In this document: piece after piece, positions 25,381 to 35,300 of the stretch
Numbering within the stretch: position 1 is the first letter of the stretch
Layout: each line of letters opens with the position of its first letter
Origin: Cyclobacterium lianum
GTDB taxonomy: Bacteria > Bacteroidota > Bacteroidia > Cytophagales > Cyclobacteriaceae
DNA: 64,000 bases
Assembly (NCBI RefSeq): GCF_900143075.1
Contig: NZ_FRCY01000013.1
Span: forward strand, 78,809 to 142,808
Direction: 5' to 3'
Made by a program: the position numbers and the translations under genes
The notes under the pieces: generated by a model
Seen by the model: only the letters and a program-made list of their open reading frames with translations
Told to the model about the DNA's origin: nothing
The model's database searches: none

Positions 25381-28300
25381 TTATATGATCTTGTAGGCTA
25401 CTTCCGGGATTTGTTCAAGGGCTTGTATAAGTTCATTGGACGGGTCGATGCGGTACTTGGAGGACATCAAATCCAGGGTAATGTTTTCTTTGTTGTCGAT
25501 GACATTGATGTAGAGTTTTGCATCGCCCTTGTATTTTTTTGTGATGGTCTCCAGCCTTTCCATCAAGTCAAGCCCCAGGTCGTCAAGGTCGATGTGCACC
25601 CGCAGCCCTTTGATCATTCTTCCCCTTATTTCGTTCAGCAATGAAATTTGATTGAGCTTAAATTCATGTTCTCCGGGTTTGTATTTGCTGGGATGAACAG
25701 TCCCGGTAAGGAAGAGAAACCAGCCGGTCATGAAGTATTCTTTAAACTTCACATAATCTTCTCCAAAGAGGAAAAATGTGTGGGCACCATGGTAATCTTC
25801 CATGGTAAGCGTTCCGAAAGGTTTGCCGTTTTTGGTAGTCCGGTGGGCAAAGGAAGTTACCGCCCCTGCCAATTTGATCTCTCCTTTGTTTTTGAACTGC
25901 GAGAGATCAGCAAGTTCGGGCAGTTTGGTATTGGTAAAGGCATCAATTTCAATTTTAAACTGATCCAGCGGATGACCGGAAATGTACAGGCCCACCACCT
26001 CTTTTTCAATATTTAATTGCTGCAATTGACTGAAAGGTTCCAGGTAAGCGATGGAGGGTATTGGAATATCCGTTCCATTTCCACCGCCAAATAAAGAAAC
26101 CTGTGCACTTTCTTCCTCCTGCAAAACCTTCTGGGCATATTTCACGGCCTTTTCAAGCAGGCTGGCTTCGCCTTCAGGGGCTTCCAGGTATTGTCTGCGG
26201 TGGAAATCAGTAAAACAGTCAAACCCACCAGCCATGGCCAGCACTTCCATGGTTTTCTTATTGACGGCTTTCAGGTTTACCCTTTTGGTAAAATCAAAAA
26301 TGTTTTTATAAAGGCCGGCGTTCTCGCGTTCTTCAATGATGGCGTTTACTGCGGCATTTCCGGCACCTTTTATGGCCGCCATGCCAAATCTAATCTGCCC
26401 CTCTACATTTACTGTAAAATCACTTTTGGATTCGTTTACGTCCGGCCCCAATACCGGTATCCCCATCCTTTTGCATTCTTCCATAAAAAAAGTGACCTGG
26501 GTAATGTCATTCATGTTGTTGCTCAACACCGAGGCCATGTATTCGGCCGGATAGTGGGCTTTCAGGTAGGCTGTCTGATAAGCGACCCAGGCATAGCAGG
26601 TAGAATGGGATTTGTTGAAGGCATAGGATGCAAAAGCTTCCCAATCACGCCATATTTTCTCCAGCTTTTTGGCATCATGTCCCTTAGCTGCTGCCTGCTC
26701 GATAAATTTAGGCTTCATTTTATCCAGCACATCCTTCTGCTTTTTACCCATCGCTTTCCGCAATACGTCAGCCTCGCCTTTACTGAAACCCGCCAGTTTC
26801 TGTGAAAGCAACATTACTTGCTCCTGGTATACGGTAATACCATAGGTCTCCTCCAGGTATTCCTTCATGTCCGCGAGGTCATAGGCGATTTCCTCCGTAC
26901 CATGCTTTCTTTTGATAAAGCTAGGGATATACTCCAGTGGACCGGGACGGTAAAGGGCATTCATGGCTATCAGGTCAGCAAATACAGTAGGCTTCAATTC
27001 CCGCATGTATTTCTGCATACCTGCAGATTCATATTGGAAGATACCGACCGTTTCCCCTCTCTGGAAAAGTTCATAGGTCTTCTCATCGTCTATGGGGAAG
27101 TTTTCAGGGTCCAGCAAAATGCCGTGCCGTTCCTGAATGATCCTTATCGCATCCTTGATCAACGTGAGGGTTTTCAAACCCAGGAAATCCATTTTGAGCA
27201 AGCCCGCGTTTTCTACCACAGAGTTGTCAAACTGTGTGCAGACCATGTCGGAATCCTTTGCCAGTGCCACAGGCACAAAATTGGTAATGTCATCCGGAGT
27301 GATGATCACCCCGCAGGCATGGATGCCGGTATTCCGCACCGATCCTTCAAGTACTTTGGCCTGGTTGACAGTCTTGGAATTGTCATCGTTTCCTTTGGAT
27401 ATCCGGATCAATTCCAAGGCTTTGTCCAGGTTTTCATTGTTGTTTTTTAACTTTACCGCCAATTTGGATCGGTCATTAGCCAGATCAAAGAGATTTTTTA
27501 GCTTGATGTCGGGTACCAGCTTGGCCAGTCTATCGGCTTCGGACAGGGGAAGATTCAATACCCGGGCCGTGTCCCTGATCGCAGATTTGGCAGCCATGGT
27601 ACCATAGGTGATGATTTGGGCTACCTGGTTGGCCCCGTACTTTTGGATCACGTATTCAATAACCCGTTGTCTGCCCTCATCATCGAAGTCAATGTCAATA
27701 TCGGGCAGTGAAACCCTGTCTGGATTGAGGAATCTCTCAAAAAGCAGGTCGTAGGCAATTGGGTCTACATTGGTAATACCTACGCAATAGGCTACGGCCG
27801 AACCTGCCGCAGAGCCTCTGCCCGGGCCCACCGAGACGCCCATCTCTCTGGCAGCCCTGGTAAAGTCCTGCACGATCAGAAAATAGCCCGGATATCCCGT
27901 CCGCTCTATGGTATCCAATTCGAAATCGAGTCTTTCCTTGATTTCAGGGGTGATTTCACCGTAGCGTTTTTCAGCGCCTACATAGGTAAGGTGTCTCAGA
28001 TAGGCATTTTCGCCCCTGTTTCCTCCATCAATATCATCCTGCGGATCGATAAATTTTTCGGGAATGTCAAATTTGGGAAGCAAGACATCCCTTTCCAGTT
28101 TAAAGGATTCAATCTTCTCAACAATCTCACCGGTGCAACTGATAGCCTCAGGAATGTCTGCAAAAAGCTTCTTCATTTCCTCAGCACTTTTGAGGTAAAA
28201 TTCCTCGTTGGGAAAGCCAAACCTGAATTCTCTACCCCGTTTTCCGATATATTTTTTTGGCTTTTCTACCAATTCTCCATCCTTCACACAAAGCAGAATG

Positions 28301-29667
28301 TCATGCGCTTTGGCATCCGTTCTGGCATTGTAATAGGTGTTGTTGGCAGCAAAGTATCTGACCTTGTATTTTTCTGCCCATTGCAGCAGAACTTCATTTA
28401 CTTTCTCCTCCTCGGGGATACCATGCCGGTTTAGTTCGATGTAAAAGTCTTCTCCAAATTGTTCCCGCCACCAGACAAAGGCCTCCTCCGCCTGGGTTTC
28501 TCCTACATTGAGTATGAGGTAGGGGATCTCACCCCAAAGTCCACCCGTGGTGGCAATGACATCTTGCTTGTATTGTACCAGCAATTCCTTGTCTATGCGT
28601 GGCAAATAGTAAAAGCCCTCGATATTCGCATAGGAGGCAAGTTTGGCGAGGTTGTGGTAGCCGGCTTTATTTTTTGCCAGCAACACCGTTTGAAAACCGT
28701 CATCTTTGCTGGTTTTGTTTTTCCGGTCTCTGCAAACATTAAACTCACAGCCGATGATGGGTTTGATCCCCTGGCTAAGGGATTCCTTTACAAAGTTAAA
28801 GGCTCCCATCATGTTGCCATGGTCGGTCATGGCAAGGGCCGGCATGCCCAATTCTTTGGCCCGCCGGATCATGGCGGGAATTTCTGAAGTGGCCTGAAGG
28901 ATAGAAAACTGGGTATGTACGTGCAGGTGACTGAAACTCGTACCGGCCAGGTCTGAAATATCCGCCCCATCAGCTGCCTTGAGGATGTCTTTTGCAGCCG
29001 CCTTTTTATCGTCTTTTGCGGCAGCGAAGTTGGCTTCGTCCAGTTGGGGTGACTCGTAATCGATATCTTCCGGCGCAATGCCTGCGGCAGGAGGCTGAAC
29101 CCTTTTCTCGATCAGCCCAAAAAAGCATTTGGCTGTGGCATCCACATCATAAGCTGCATCGTGGGCATCTCCAAAACCACTGCCAAAAAGTTTGGTATGT
29201 AACTCCAGCAGGGTTGGCCATTTGTATTTACCACCCTTCCCGCCAGGAATCGCACAGAAGTTTGTCGAAATATCCTTGGTGTCTAGTGTCTGTTTTTCCA
29301 GTGACGCAATCGTGAGCTGACTCCTTAGTAGCTCCGCTCCCACAATATTGATGTCAAAACCAATATTGTGCCCCACCAGGTATTCGCATTGTGTGAGGTC
29401 TTTTTCAAAGGTATCAAGTACCTTGATCAATTCATGCCCTTCCTGTAGTGCCCGTTGGGTGGAGATACCGTGAATTTTCTCTGTATTGTAGGGGATGGTA
29501 AAGCCATCTGGCTTAACGATGAAATTATTCCGGGAAAGCAAGGCCCCTTTTTTATCGTGGAGTTGCCAGGCCAATTGGACCAGCCGGGGCCAGTTTTCCA
29601 GGTCTGACATGGGTGCATTGTAATTTCTGGGCAGGCCCGTAGTCTCGGTATCAAATATCAGGTACAT
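25381..29667 (-). CDS. dnaE: DNA polymerase III alpha subunit with N-terminal 3'-5' exonuclease domain
   Basis: Replicative polymerase, 1428 residues against 1160 in E. coli. Residues 1-190 are a DnaQ-type exonuclease: FDTETTG (Asp6, Glu8), HNIGFDIN and HDAAYDVDAT. After a linker comes the PHP domain (from about 243, FSHLHVHTQFSIL and MTDHGNMMGAFNF), then the polymerase core with GPGRGSAAGSAVAY and the catalytic PDIDIDF, and a late OB-fold region. QVSLF at 1189-1193 (bases 26089-26103) fits the QxxLF sliding-clamp motif. The exonuclease fusion is, as I recall, a lineage trait of Flavobacteriia and Cytophagales and would put proofreading in cis. Confidence 0.96.
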   Translation of the reverse strand: MYLIFDTETTGLPRNYNAPMSDLENWPRLVQLAWQLHDKKGALLSRNNFIVKPDGFTIPYNTEKIHGISTQRALQEGHELIKVLDTFEKDLTQCEYLVGHNIGFDINIVGAELLRSQLTIASLEKQTLDTKDISTNFCAIPGGKGGKYKWPTLLELHTKLFGSGFGDAHDAAYDVDATAKCFFGLIEKRVQPPAAGIAPEDIDYESPQLDEANFAAAKDDKKAAAKDILKAADGADISDLAGTSFSHLHVHTQFSILQATSEIPAMIRRAKELGMPALAMTDHGNMMGAFNFVKESLSQGIKPIIGCEFNVCRDRKNKTSKDDGFQTVLLAKNKAGYHNLAKLASYANIEGFYYLPRIDKELLVQYKQDVIATTGGLWGEIPYLILNVGETQAEEAFVWWREQFGEDFYIELNRHGIPEEEKVNEVLLQWAEKYKVRYFAANNTYYNARTDAKAHDILLCVKDGELVEKPKKYIGKRGREFRFGFPNEEFYLKSAEEMKKLFADIPEAISCTGEIVEKIESFKLERDVLLPKFDIPEKFIDPQDDIDGGNRGENAYLRHLTYVGAEKRYGEITPEIKERLDFELDTIERTGYPGYFLIVQDFTRAAREMGVSVGPGRGSAAGSAVAYCVGITNVDPIAYDLLFERFLNPDRVSLPDIDIDFDDEGRQRVIEYVIQKYGANQVAQIITYGTMAAKSAIRDTARVLNLPLSEADRLAKLVPDIKLKNLFDLANDRSKLAVKLKNNNENLDKALELIRISKGNDDNSKTVNQAKVLEGSVRNTGIHACGVIITPDDITNFVPVALAKDSDMVCTQFDNSVVENAGLLKMDFLGLKTLTLIKDAIRIIQERHGILLDPENFPIDDEKTYELFQRGETVGIFQYESAGMQKYMRELKPTVFADLIAMNALYRPGPLEYIPSFIKRKHGTEEIAYDLADMKEYLEETYGITVYQEQVMLLSQKLAGFSKGEADVLRKAMGKKQKDVLDKMKPKFIEQAAAKGHDAKKLEKIWRDWEAFASYAFNKSHSTCYAWVAYQTAYLKAHYPAEYMASVLSNNMNDITQVTFFMEECKRMGIPVLGPDVNESKSDFTVNVEGQIRFGMAAIKGAGNAAVNAIIEERENAGLYKNIFDFTKRVNLKAVNKKTMEVLAMAGGFDCFTDFHRRQYLEAPEGEASLLEKAVKYAQKVLQEEESAQVSLFGGGNGTDIPIPSIAYLEPFSQLQQLNIEKEVVGLYISGHPLDQFKIEIDAFTNTKLPELADLSQFKNKGEIKLAGAVTSFAHRTTKNGKPFGTLTMEDYHGAHTFFLFGEDYVKFKEYFMTGWFLFLTGTVHPSKYKPGEHEFKLNQISLLNEIRGRMIKGLRVHIDLDDLGLDLMERLETITKKYKGDAKLYINVIDNKENITLDLMSSKYRIDPSNELIQALEQIPEVAYKII

Positions 29668-29740
29668 GGGAGAATTTGGTTTTTCTTTAATGTGTAATTA
29701 TAGTTGGCCTTTCTGTCTGGAATTGCAAGCCGGTAATTTT

Positions 29741-29748
29741 CAAAGGTA
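29741..29748 (-). promoter_or_regulatory. -7 element upstream of dnaE
   Basis: TACCTTTG on the minus strand fits TAnnTTTG, 73 bases before the ATG. No matching -33 box. Confidence 0.3.
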
Positions 29749-29942
29749 AATTCGGAAAGCAGAATTCGACAGCTGAAAATGTAGTGATATTTGCATAATC
29801 TTGGTGGGAGGAGTATCCAGGGGGCTGCAAGATCGTTTTCCCTGAATTTTCAAATTACCACCAGAATTTGTTCCTTTATGCAAGTTTAAAAATACGTGGA
29901 ATTATGGGGATCTTCCAAGTTGACGGAGAAAAAATAATACAC

Positions 29943-29982
29943 AAAAAACCTACCGGCTGCCAGTGAGCCGGGTAGGTTTTTT
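29943..29982 (-). terminator. Rho-independent terminator, near-symmetric
   Basis: AAAAAACCTACC and GGTAGGTTTTTT flank a GC-rich inner stem (GGCT/AGCC). Runs of six A and six T at the ends make it bidirectional in form; by position it ends the metallophosphoesterase transcript. Confidence 0.8.
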
Positions 29983-30005
29983 CTGTTGATTTATCCACTG
30001 AGGAT

Positions 30006-31784
30006 TTATTTGTGGATGGTAAACTGATCTCTGGTGTTGCCCTCCAGGTCTATGGTTACTGCATTCATTTGGTTTCCATCGATGCTGACGTATTGGTACA
30101 GGTGCTCTCCGGGAAACTGAACCTCCGCATAGGGTTCTCTTGCAATGTCTTTGTTTTTACCCGTAGTACCGATGGATATCCAGTAGATGGTGCCTTCTGC
30201 CGGAGAATTTTTGACAGCTCCATTATGGATGGGTTTCGAACGCATGTAATAATGAAAATGTCCTCCCAGTACCATGTCCACGTGGTATTTATCGAAGAGA
30301 GGTCCCCATTTTTCCTGAATATCCAGGTAGGGTTCCACACCGTTATAGGGAGGGAAATGGAAGACGGCAAATTTCCATGTGGCCGTCGTCTCACGCAATT
30401 TATCCTCCAACCAGGCGGTTTGCTCATCCAATGAAAGTGTGGCATCGATCATGAGAAAAAGTGCATTTTGATAGTTAAAGGCATACGTTCTGCCGGCCAT
30501 GTCCGGATTAGGGCTGTCCGAAGGCAGGCTTAGCATTTCTTCATACATCCAGGCTCCCAGGCCATCCTGGCTGTCGTGGTTTCCGGGTACGGCCAGAAAA
30601 GGTTTCCTGGATAGTGGGCCTCCTGCATAGCCAAAGAGCTTGTCCCAGTCATCGCGGTACAAACCGGTATCGACCAGATCCCCGGAGGAGAAGTAAAATT
30701 CGGCACCGGGATGTTGTTTTTCAGATTTTTTCACCAGTTCACCCCAAATTGGAGAATTGTGTATATCTCCAAACCAGGTAAAAGAAAACGCACTTTCTGT
30801 GGCATTTGCCGTGGTGAACGATTCGACGGCAGACCAACCCGAGTCATCATGCCCGACCCTGTATTGATAGGTAGTTGCAGGTTCCAGAGATTCTATTTTT
30901 GCGGTAAAACGGTGCATGTACCGGTCATTTTGCAGGAGCCGGTCTTCCATTAAGAATTTTTCTGCCGATGCGGTCAGGGTATCTGCCGAACCGGATTTCC
31001 AGTATTTTACCTGTCCTTCCGGTACCGTTTCGTCCGTTCTCCACTGGATATCCATGGTGGTGCGGGGGTCTCCACTCCAGGTCAGTACAAGCTGATCGGG
31101 ACTTTTGCCTGTAGGAAAATCGGTGGTTCTGAAAGCATTGACCATATGAGCCTCCCTGGCCCTGCCCCGAATGGTTGTCAGCAATTGCTGTCCTTTGAGC
31201 GGATCGGGAACCTCGGTAATGGTGAGGCCATCCCAGTCATGGTACGTAAATGCTCCGGTTTCGAAAGTTTCGGTGTGTTGGTTTTGCGGGTATACCGGTT
31301 TGATTTCCAATTCATCGCCTGCATTTTGAGCTGCCAGTGAAAGGAAGTAGACCGGTCGGTGCTTGCCAAATCCATTAATGCCAAGATTGATCTGTCCGGC
31401 ATCAAAATTCTTTTGCCATACTTCGTAGGTATATATTTCATTTTTGACTTCCATGTCTGTTCGCTCAAACCCCGATGACTCCAGCCAGAAAGGGGTGACT
31501 TCCTGTGCTTTGTCCCGCATCAGAGAGACAGTCACGGGTACATTCACTTCGATTTTCCAATATTGTGTGGCCAGTGCCTCTTTTTCAGTTGGTTCCAGAT
31601 ACGCTTCGATAAAAGCGTGTGATATGGTATCCAGTGTAGCCTTATCCCAATCGGAATACAGTCTGGAGACAAGTCTATCCATGGTGTCTGAGACAGAAGG
31701 GAGATTCTCGTTTTTGCTTTCTTCTGTGCTACAGGATAGAAGGATCAAAGCCAGCCAAAGGAAAGTATAAGGTGTTTTTTTCAT
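30006..31784 (-). CDS. Secreted lipoprotein metallophosphoesterase with purple acid phosphatase-like N-terminal domain
   Basis: 592 residues from the ATG at 31784. Signal peptide with lipobox LILLSC, so a lipoprotein on the outer or inner membrane. An N-terminal region of about 200 residues is unassigned; a fibronectin-like domain (LTWSGDPRTTMDIQWRTDE) precedes the calcineurin-type phosphoesterase domain with the metal motifs FGDIH, SGDLVD, GNHD, FHFPPY and GGHFH. Substrate may be a phosphomonoester or diester. An alternative start at 31811 would place nine polar residues before the signal peptide and would lie within the palindrome at 31812, so I reject it. Divergent from the SusCD unit. Confidence 0.87.
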   Translation of the reverse strand: MKKTPYTFLWLALILLSCSTEESKNENLPSVSDTMDRLVSRLYSDWDKATLDTISHAFIEAYLEPTEKEALATQYWKIEVNVPVTVSLMRDKAQEVTPFWLESSGFERTDMEVKNEIYTYEVWQKNFDAGQINLGINGFGKHRPVYFLSLAAQNAGDELEIKPVYPQNQHTETFETGAFTYHDWDGLTITEVPDPLKGQQLLTTIRGRAREAHMVNAFRTTDFPTGKSPDQLVLTWSGDPRTTMDIQWRTDETVPEGQVKYWKSGSADTLTASAEKFLMEDRLLQNDRYMHRFTAKIESLEPATTYQYRVGHDDSGWSAVESFTTANATESAFSFTWFGDIHNSPIWGELVKKSEKQHPGAEFYFSSGDLVDTGLYRDDWDKLFGYAGGPLSRKPFLAVPGNHDSQDGLGAWMYEEMLSLPSDSPNPDMAGRTYAFNYQNALFLMIDATLSLDEQTAWLEDKLRETTATWKFAVFHFPPYNGVEPYLDIQEKWGPLFDKYHVDMVLGGHFHYYMRSKPIHNGAVKNSPAEGTIYWISIGTTGKNKDIAREPYAEVQFPGEHLYQYVSIDGNQMNAVTIDLEGNTRDQFTIHK

Positions 31785-31811
31785 AAAAGCGTCAATTTCA
31801 AAATGAGTCAT

Positions 31812-31839
31812 AAAATATAGGCTTAGTAGCCTATATTTT
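31812..31839. promoter_or_regulatory. Perfect 12-bp palindrome, candidate operator
   Basis: Arms AAAATATAGGCT and AGCCTATATTTT around TAGT, 28 bases upstream of the phosphoesterase ATG in a divergent promoter region. No gene ends towards it, so an operator is more likely than a terminator, although the T-run would suit one. Confidence 0.5.
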
Positions 31840-31878
31840 TAATACAGCAATTAAAGAAATTGGGCCATTTAATGAAAC

Positions 31879-31893
31879 GTTAAGTTACTTAAC
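31879..31893. promoter_or_regulatory. 15-bp palindrome, candidate operator
   Basis: GTTAAGT-T-ACTTAAC is perfectly symmetric around a central T. It lies between the divergent phosphoesterase and FecR-like genes, a place where a dimeric regulator would be expected. Confidence 0.4.
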
Positions 31894-31970
31894 AATTATT
31901 TCATCACAATTTGAATAGAAAAGATAGTCTCTTTTTCCCTGCTGTGGTATATACGATGGAGGGCAAACAC

Positions 31971-32198
31971 ATGAAAAAGACAAAACCAGAAGCTCTGTTT
32001 CAGCGGCTTGTAAAAAATGAGATATCCCGGAAGGAGTTTGAAGAGTTGTTGCAGGGCATGGAAGATCCGGAAGTGAAAACCCAACTTGAAGCAAGTATGA
32101 AGGAATATTTTGATGAGATGTTGAACCAATATGAAAACGAAAGAAAAACCAAAGCAAAGGTAAATACATCAGTTTCCCCGGACAGGAATAATGAGTGA
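31971..32198 (+). CDS. Small FecR-N-terminus-like protein (anti-sigma stub)
   Basis: 75 residues from the ATG at 31971, which has GGAGGG 8 bases upstream. The segment ALFQRLVKNEISRKEFEELL followed by a short acidic helix resembles the cytoplasmic N-terminal domain of FecR-type anti-sigma factors that precede SusC genes. The membrane helix and the periplasmic FecR domain are absent, and no continuation is visible in other frames before susC. It may be a remnant or a stand-alone anti-sigma/adaptor domain. No sigma factor gene is adjacent. The family match is by eye and weak. Confidence 0.5.
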   Translation: MKKTKPEALFQRLVKNEISRKEFEELLQGMEDPEVKTQLEASMKEYFDEMLNQYENERKTKAKVNTSVSPDRNNE

Positions 32199-32322
32199 TG
32201 GGCTGATGGGGTCCATTGTTAAAGCTAAGTCTCCAAATATAGGGAGGCCGGGTTTGGATGCAAAATTCCAATAAATGAATAGGAAAGCTAAATAGTAAAA
32301 CTGCAAATCAATCTAATGAGTT

Positions 32323-35300
32323 ATGAAAAAACGGAGTACTAAAAAAATGTTGAAGTGGATGGTACCACTTCTCTCGGTTGGACTGTTTTCTACCGGCAGC
32401 TTGCTGGCAGAAGTCCACGGTCCTTCGGTAGCTTCTCCAGGGAGTACGGAACTTACTTCCGGCACCATGGAAGATGCCATCGCAGTTACAATACGAGGAA
32501 CCGTCACTTCACAGGAAGACAACTCAGGTCTACCCGGGGTGACGGTGCTGGAAAAGGGAACCAATAATGGTACTGTTACGGATATTGATGGTGCGTACAC
32601 CATTGATGTGGCCGGGCCCAATTCGGTTTTGGTTTTTTCTTATGTAGGATTCGAAAACCAGGAAATCACAGTAGGCAACAGAACCACAGTGAATGTGGTC
32701 TTGCAGGAGACCATGGCTGCCATGTCTGAGGTGGTTGTGACAGCGCTAGGTATAGAACGGGATCAGCGTTCGCTTGGCTATGATGTCTCCAGTGTGGAAG
32801 CGGAAGACCTCACGCAGGTTACCCAGGAGAATGTGCTGAGCTCTCTGGCAGGACGGATGCCTGGAGTGACCATCAACCAAACCAGTGGTCCGGGTTCCTC
32901 TATGAGCATGGTCATCCGGGGTGCAACCTCCCTGACTACCGACAACCAGCCACTGTTTGTAGTAGATGGAGTACCCATGTCGAACTCTCTGAATAACATC
33001 TCCCAGAATGGAGATGGCAATCAGGTGGATTATGGCAATGCCATATCCGATATCAACCCAGATGACATCGCGAACATCAGCGTGCTGAAAGGTCCCAGTG
33101 CTGCGGCCCTGTACGGTACCAGGGCAGGTAATGGGGTAGTTCTGATCACTACCAAATCAGGTAAGAAGAGCAAAAGTATGGGGGTATCTTTTTCGACCAG
33201 TAATGTTTTCGAAAGGCCGACCCGCTTGCTGGATTTTCATTATCGCTATGCAAATGGTAACAGGGAAGGTGTTTTTAACGAAGGATCGGCCTACTGGGGC
33301 GGACCGGAGCTGGATGTGGGGAATACTGCGATCCAGTGGAACAGCCCGGTAGACGAAAATGGAAACCGGGTTCCTACCGAACTGCGGTCCTATCCGAATG
33401 CCATGAAAGATTTTATGCAGACCGGAGTGACTTCTACCAACAACCTGGCCGTGAGTGGAGGAAATGACGACGCCACCTACCGGGTTTCCTATTCCAATAT
33501 GCTGCATAAGGGGATGATACCCAACTCGGACTTATTCAGAAATAATATTTCTACTTCCGTTACTTACAAAATGCTGGAAAAACTGACCTTCAGTTCTAAT
33601 TTCAACTACAGCAACAGCATGTCCAATGACCGGCCGAGTACAGGAGACCGGCGCGCGAACCCACTGGAAGCCGTCTACAATTCATCCTATGTAAACTATG
33701 AGGAAATGCGAAACATATGGGTGGAAGGCCAGGAAGGAATTCAGCAAATCCGGACGACTGCTGGAGACAATCCTTATTTCATCGCCTATGGAATAGAAAA
33801 TGCGTTCAGACGGGACCGTATATTCGGCAATGCGTCTTTGGATTACAAATTCAATGATAATTTCAATATTACGGCCAGATATTCCCTCGACAGGTCAAAT
33901 GAAAACCGGGAAACCAAAATCCCTTTCAGCTACAGCCGAATGGCAAGAGGTGGCTACTACACCACCGATCTGCTCACACAAGAGTCTAATGCCGATATCC
34001 TGGCCAGCTACAAGCAGGATTTTGGAAACCTGGACTTCAATGCTTCCGCTGGGGGGAACATCATGACCCGTTTTGGCTCCAGCAACAGTGTAGGTGTAGG
34101 GGGCAACGGCAACAATGGTCTGGTGGTACCGGGGATTTATAATGTACAAAACATCCCTGCAGATAACCGGTCTGTTAATTCCAGCTATTTCAAGCGTTCT
34201 ATCTACAGCATTTATGGTTTGGCTTCCTTCGGCTATGCGGACCAATTGTATCTGGATCTGACAGCCAGAAATGACTGGTCATCTACGCTTCCTGCAGCAA
34301 ACCGTTCCTATTTTTATCCCTCGGCATCGCTGAGCTGGTTGGCCAATTACACCTTTAATTTGCCGGAAAATGTGGACATGCTGAAGGGACGAATTGGTTG
34401 GGCACAGGTAGGTAATGATACCGATCCATATCGCCTCGTCCAAAACCTGAGTACCGGGCTCTACAACAATATCAATACGGCGGCCATGCCATCCGGATTA
34501 CTGAACCCGGACCTGAAGCCTGAGCAGGCGACTTCGATAGAAGCAGGGATCGATTTGAACATGTTCCAGAATAGACTGCGTTTTACCGGTACCTATTATA
34601 CGGTAGATAACAGAAACCAGATCTTTGCCGTAAACCTTCCCCGTTCATCCGGATTCAGCAGCAGGCTGATCAATGCGGGATTGATCCGGAGTAGAGGGTT
34701 GGAATTTACTCTGGGAGGTACACCTGTCAGTAGGAATGGTTGGAACTGGGATATCAACTTAAACTGGAGTAGAAACCGAACCAGAGTAGTGGAGCTGAGC
34801 GATAATCTGGACCGAATCATCCTTTGGGGTGAAAATGATGCGGGGGCGATCACATTCCTGGGAGAAAACATAGGTGACATGTACAGTTCGGGTTTTGCTC
34901 AGGTAGAGGATCCTAATTCTCCTTACTATAGATGGCCTATTTTGACCAGCACGGGATCCTGGCAAGCCTTCCGCGGTGTTGATGAAGAGCTTCGCAAAGT
35001 TGGTAACTTTAATCCCGATTTTATTCTTGGAGGGCAAACCAGCCTGAGCTACAAGCGGTTTGTATTGAATGCCAGCCTGGACTGGAGAAGCGGTGGTGAG
35101 TTCATGTCCTTTACATACCGATATGGAGAGTCCGACTGGAAATCTCAGCGCCAATTAGATAATCTTATTCCTGGTGGCCTGTATTCCGATGCGGAGCTCG
35201 TGGAACTGTTGAAATCAGATCCTGAAAAGTATATTATTCCCAGGCCTGGTAATTTTCCAAGAGTAGGTGGTCATACCGCAGAAACCGGTGGTTTCCCGGT

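Larger units (their letters stand above)
29668..30005. other. Intergenic region upstream of dnaE
   Basis: 338 bases. It holds a terminator for the metallophosphoesterase gene at 29943-29982 and a likely -7 element for dnaE at 29741-29748. No coding frame or RNA gene is visible. Confidence 0.6.

Noticed and set aside
32199..32322. Searched for continuation of the FecR-like protein by frameshift
   Set aside because: No frame before susC shows a membrane helix or a FecR domain, so no frameshifted pseudogene can be claimed.
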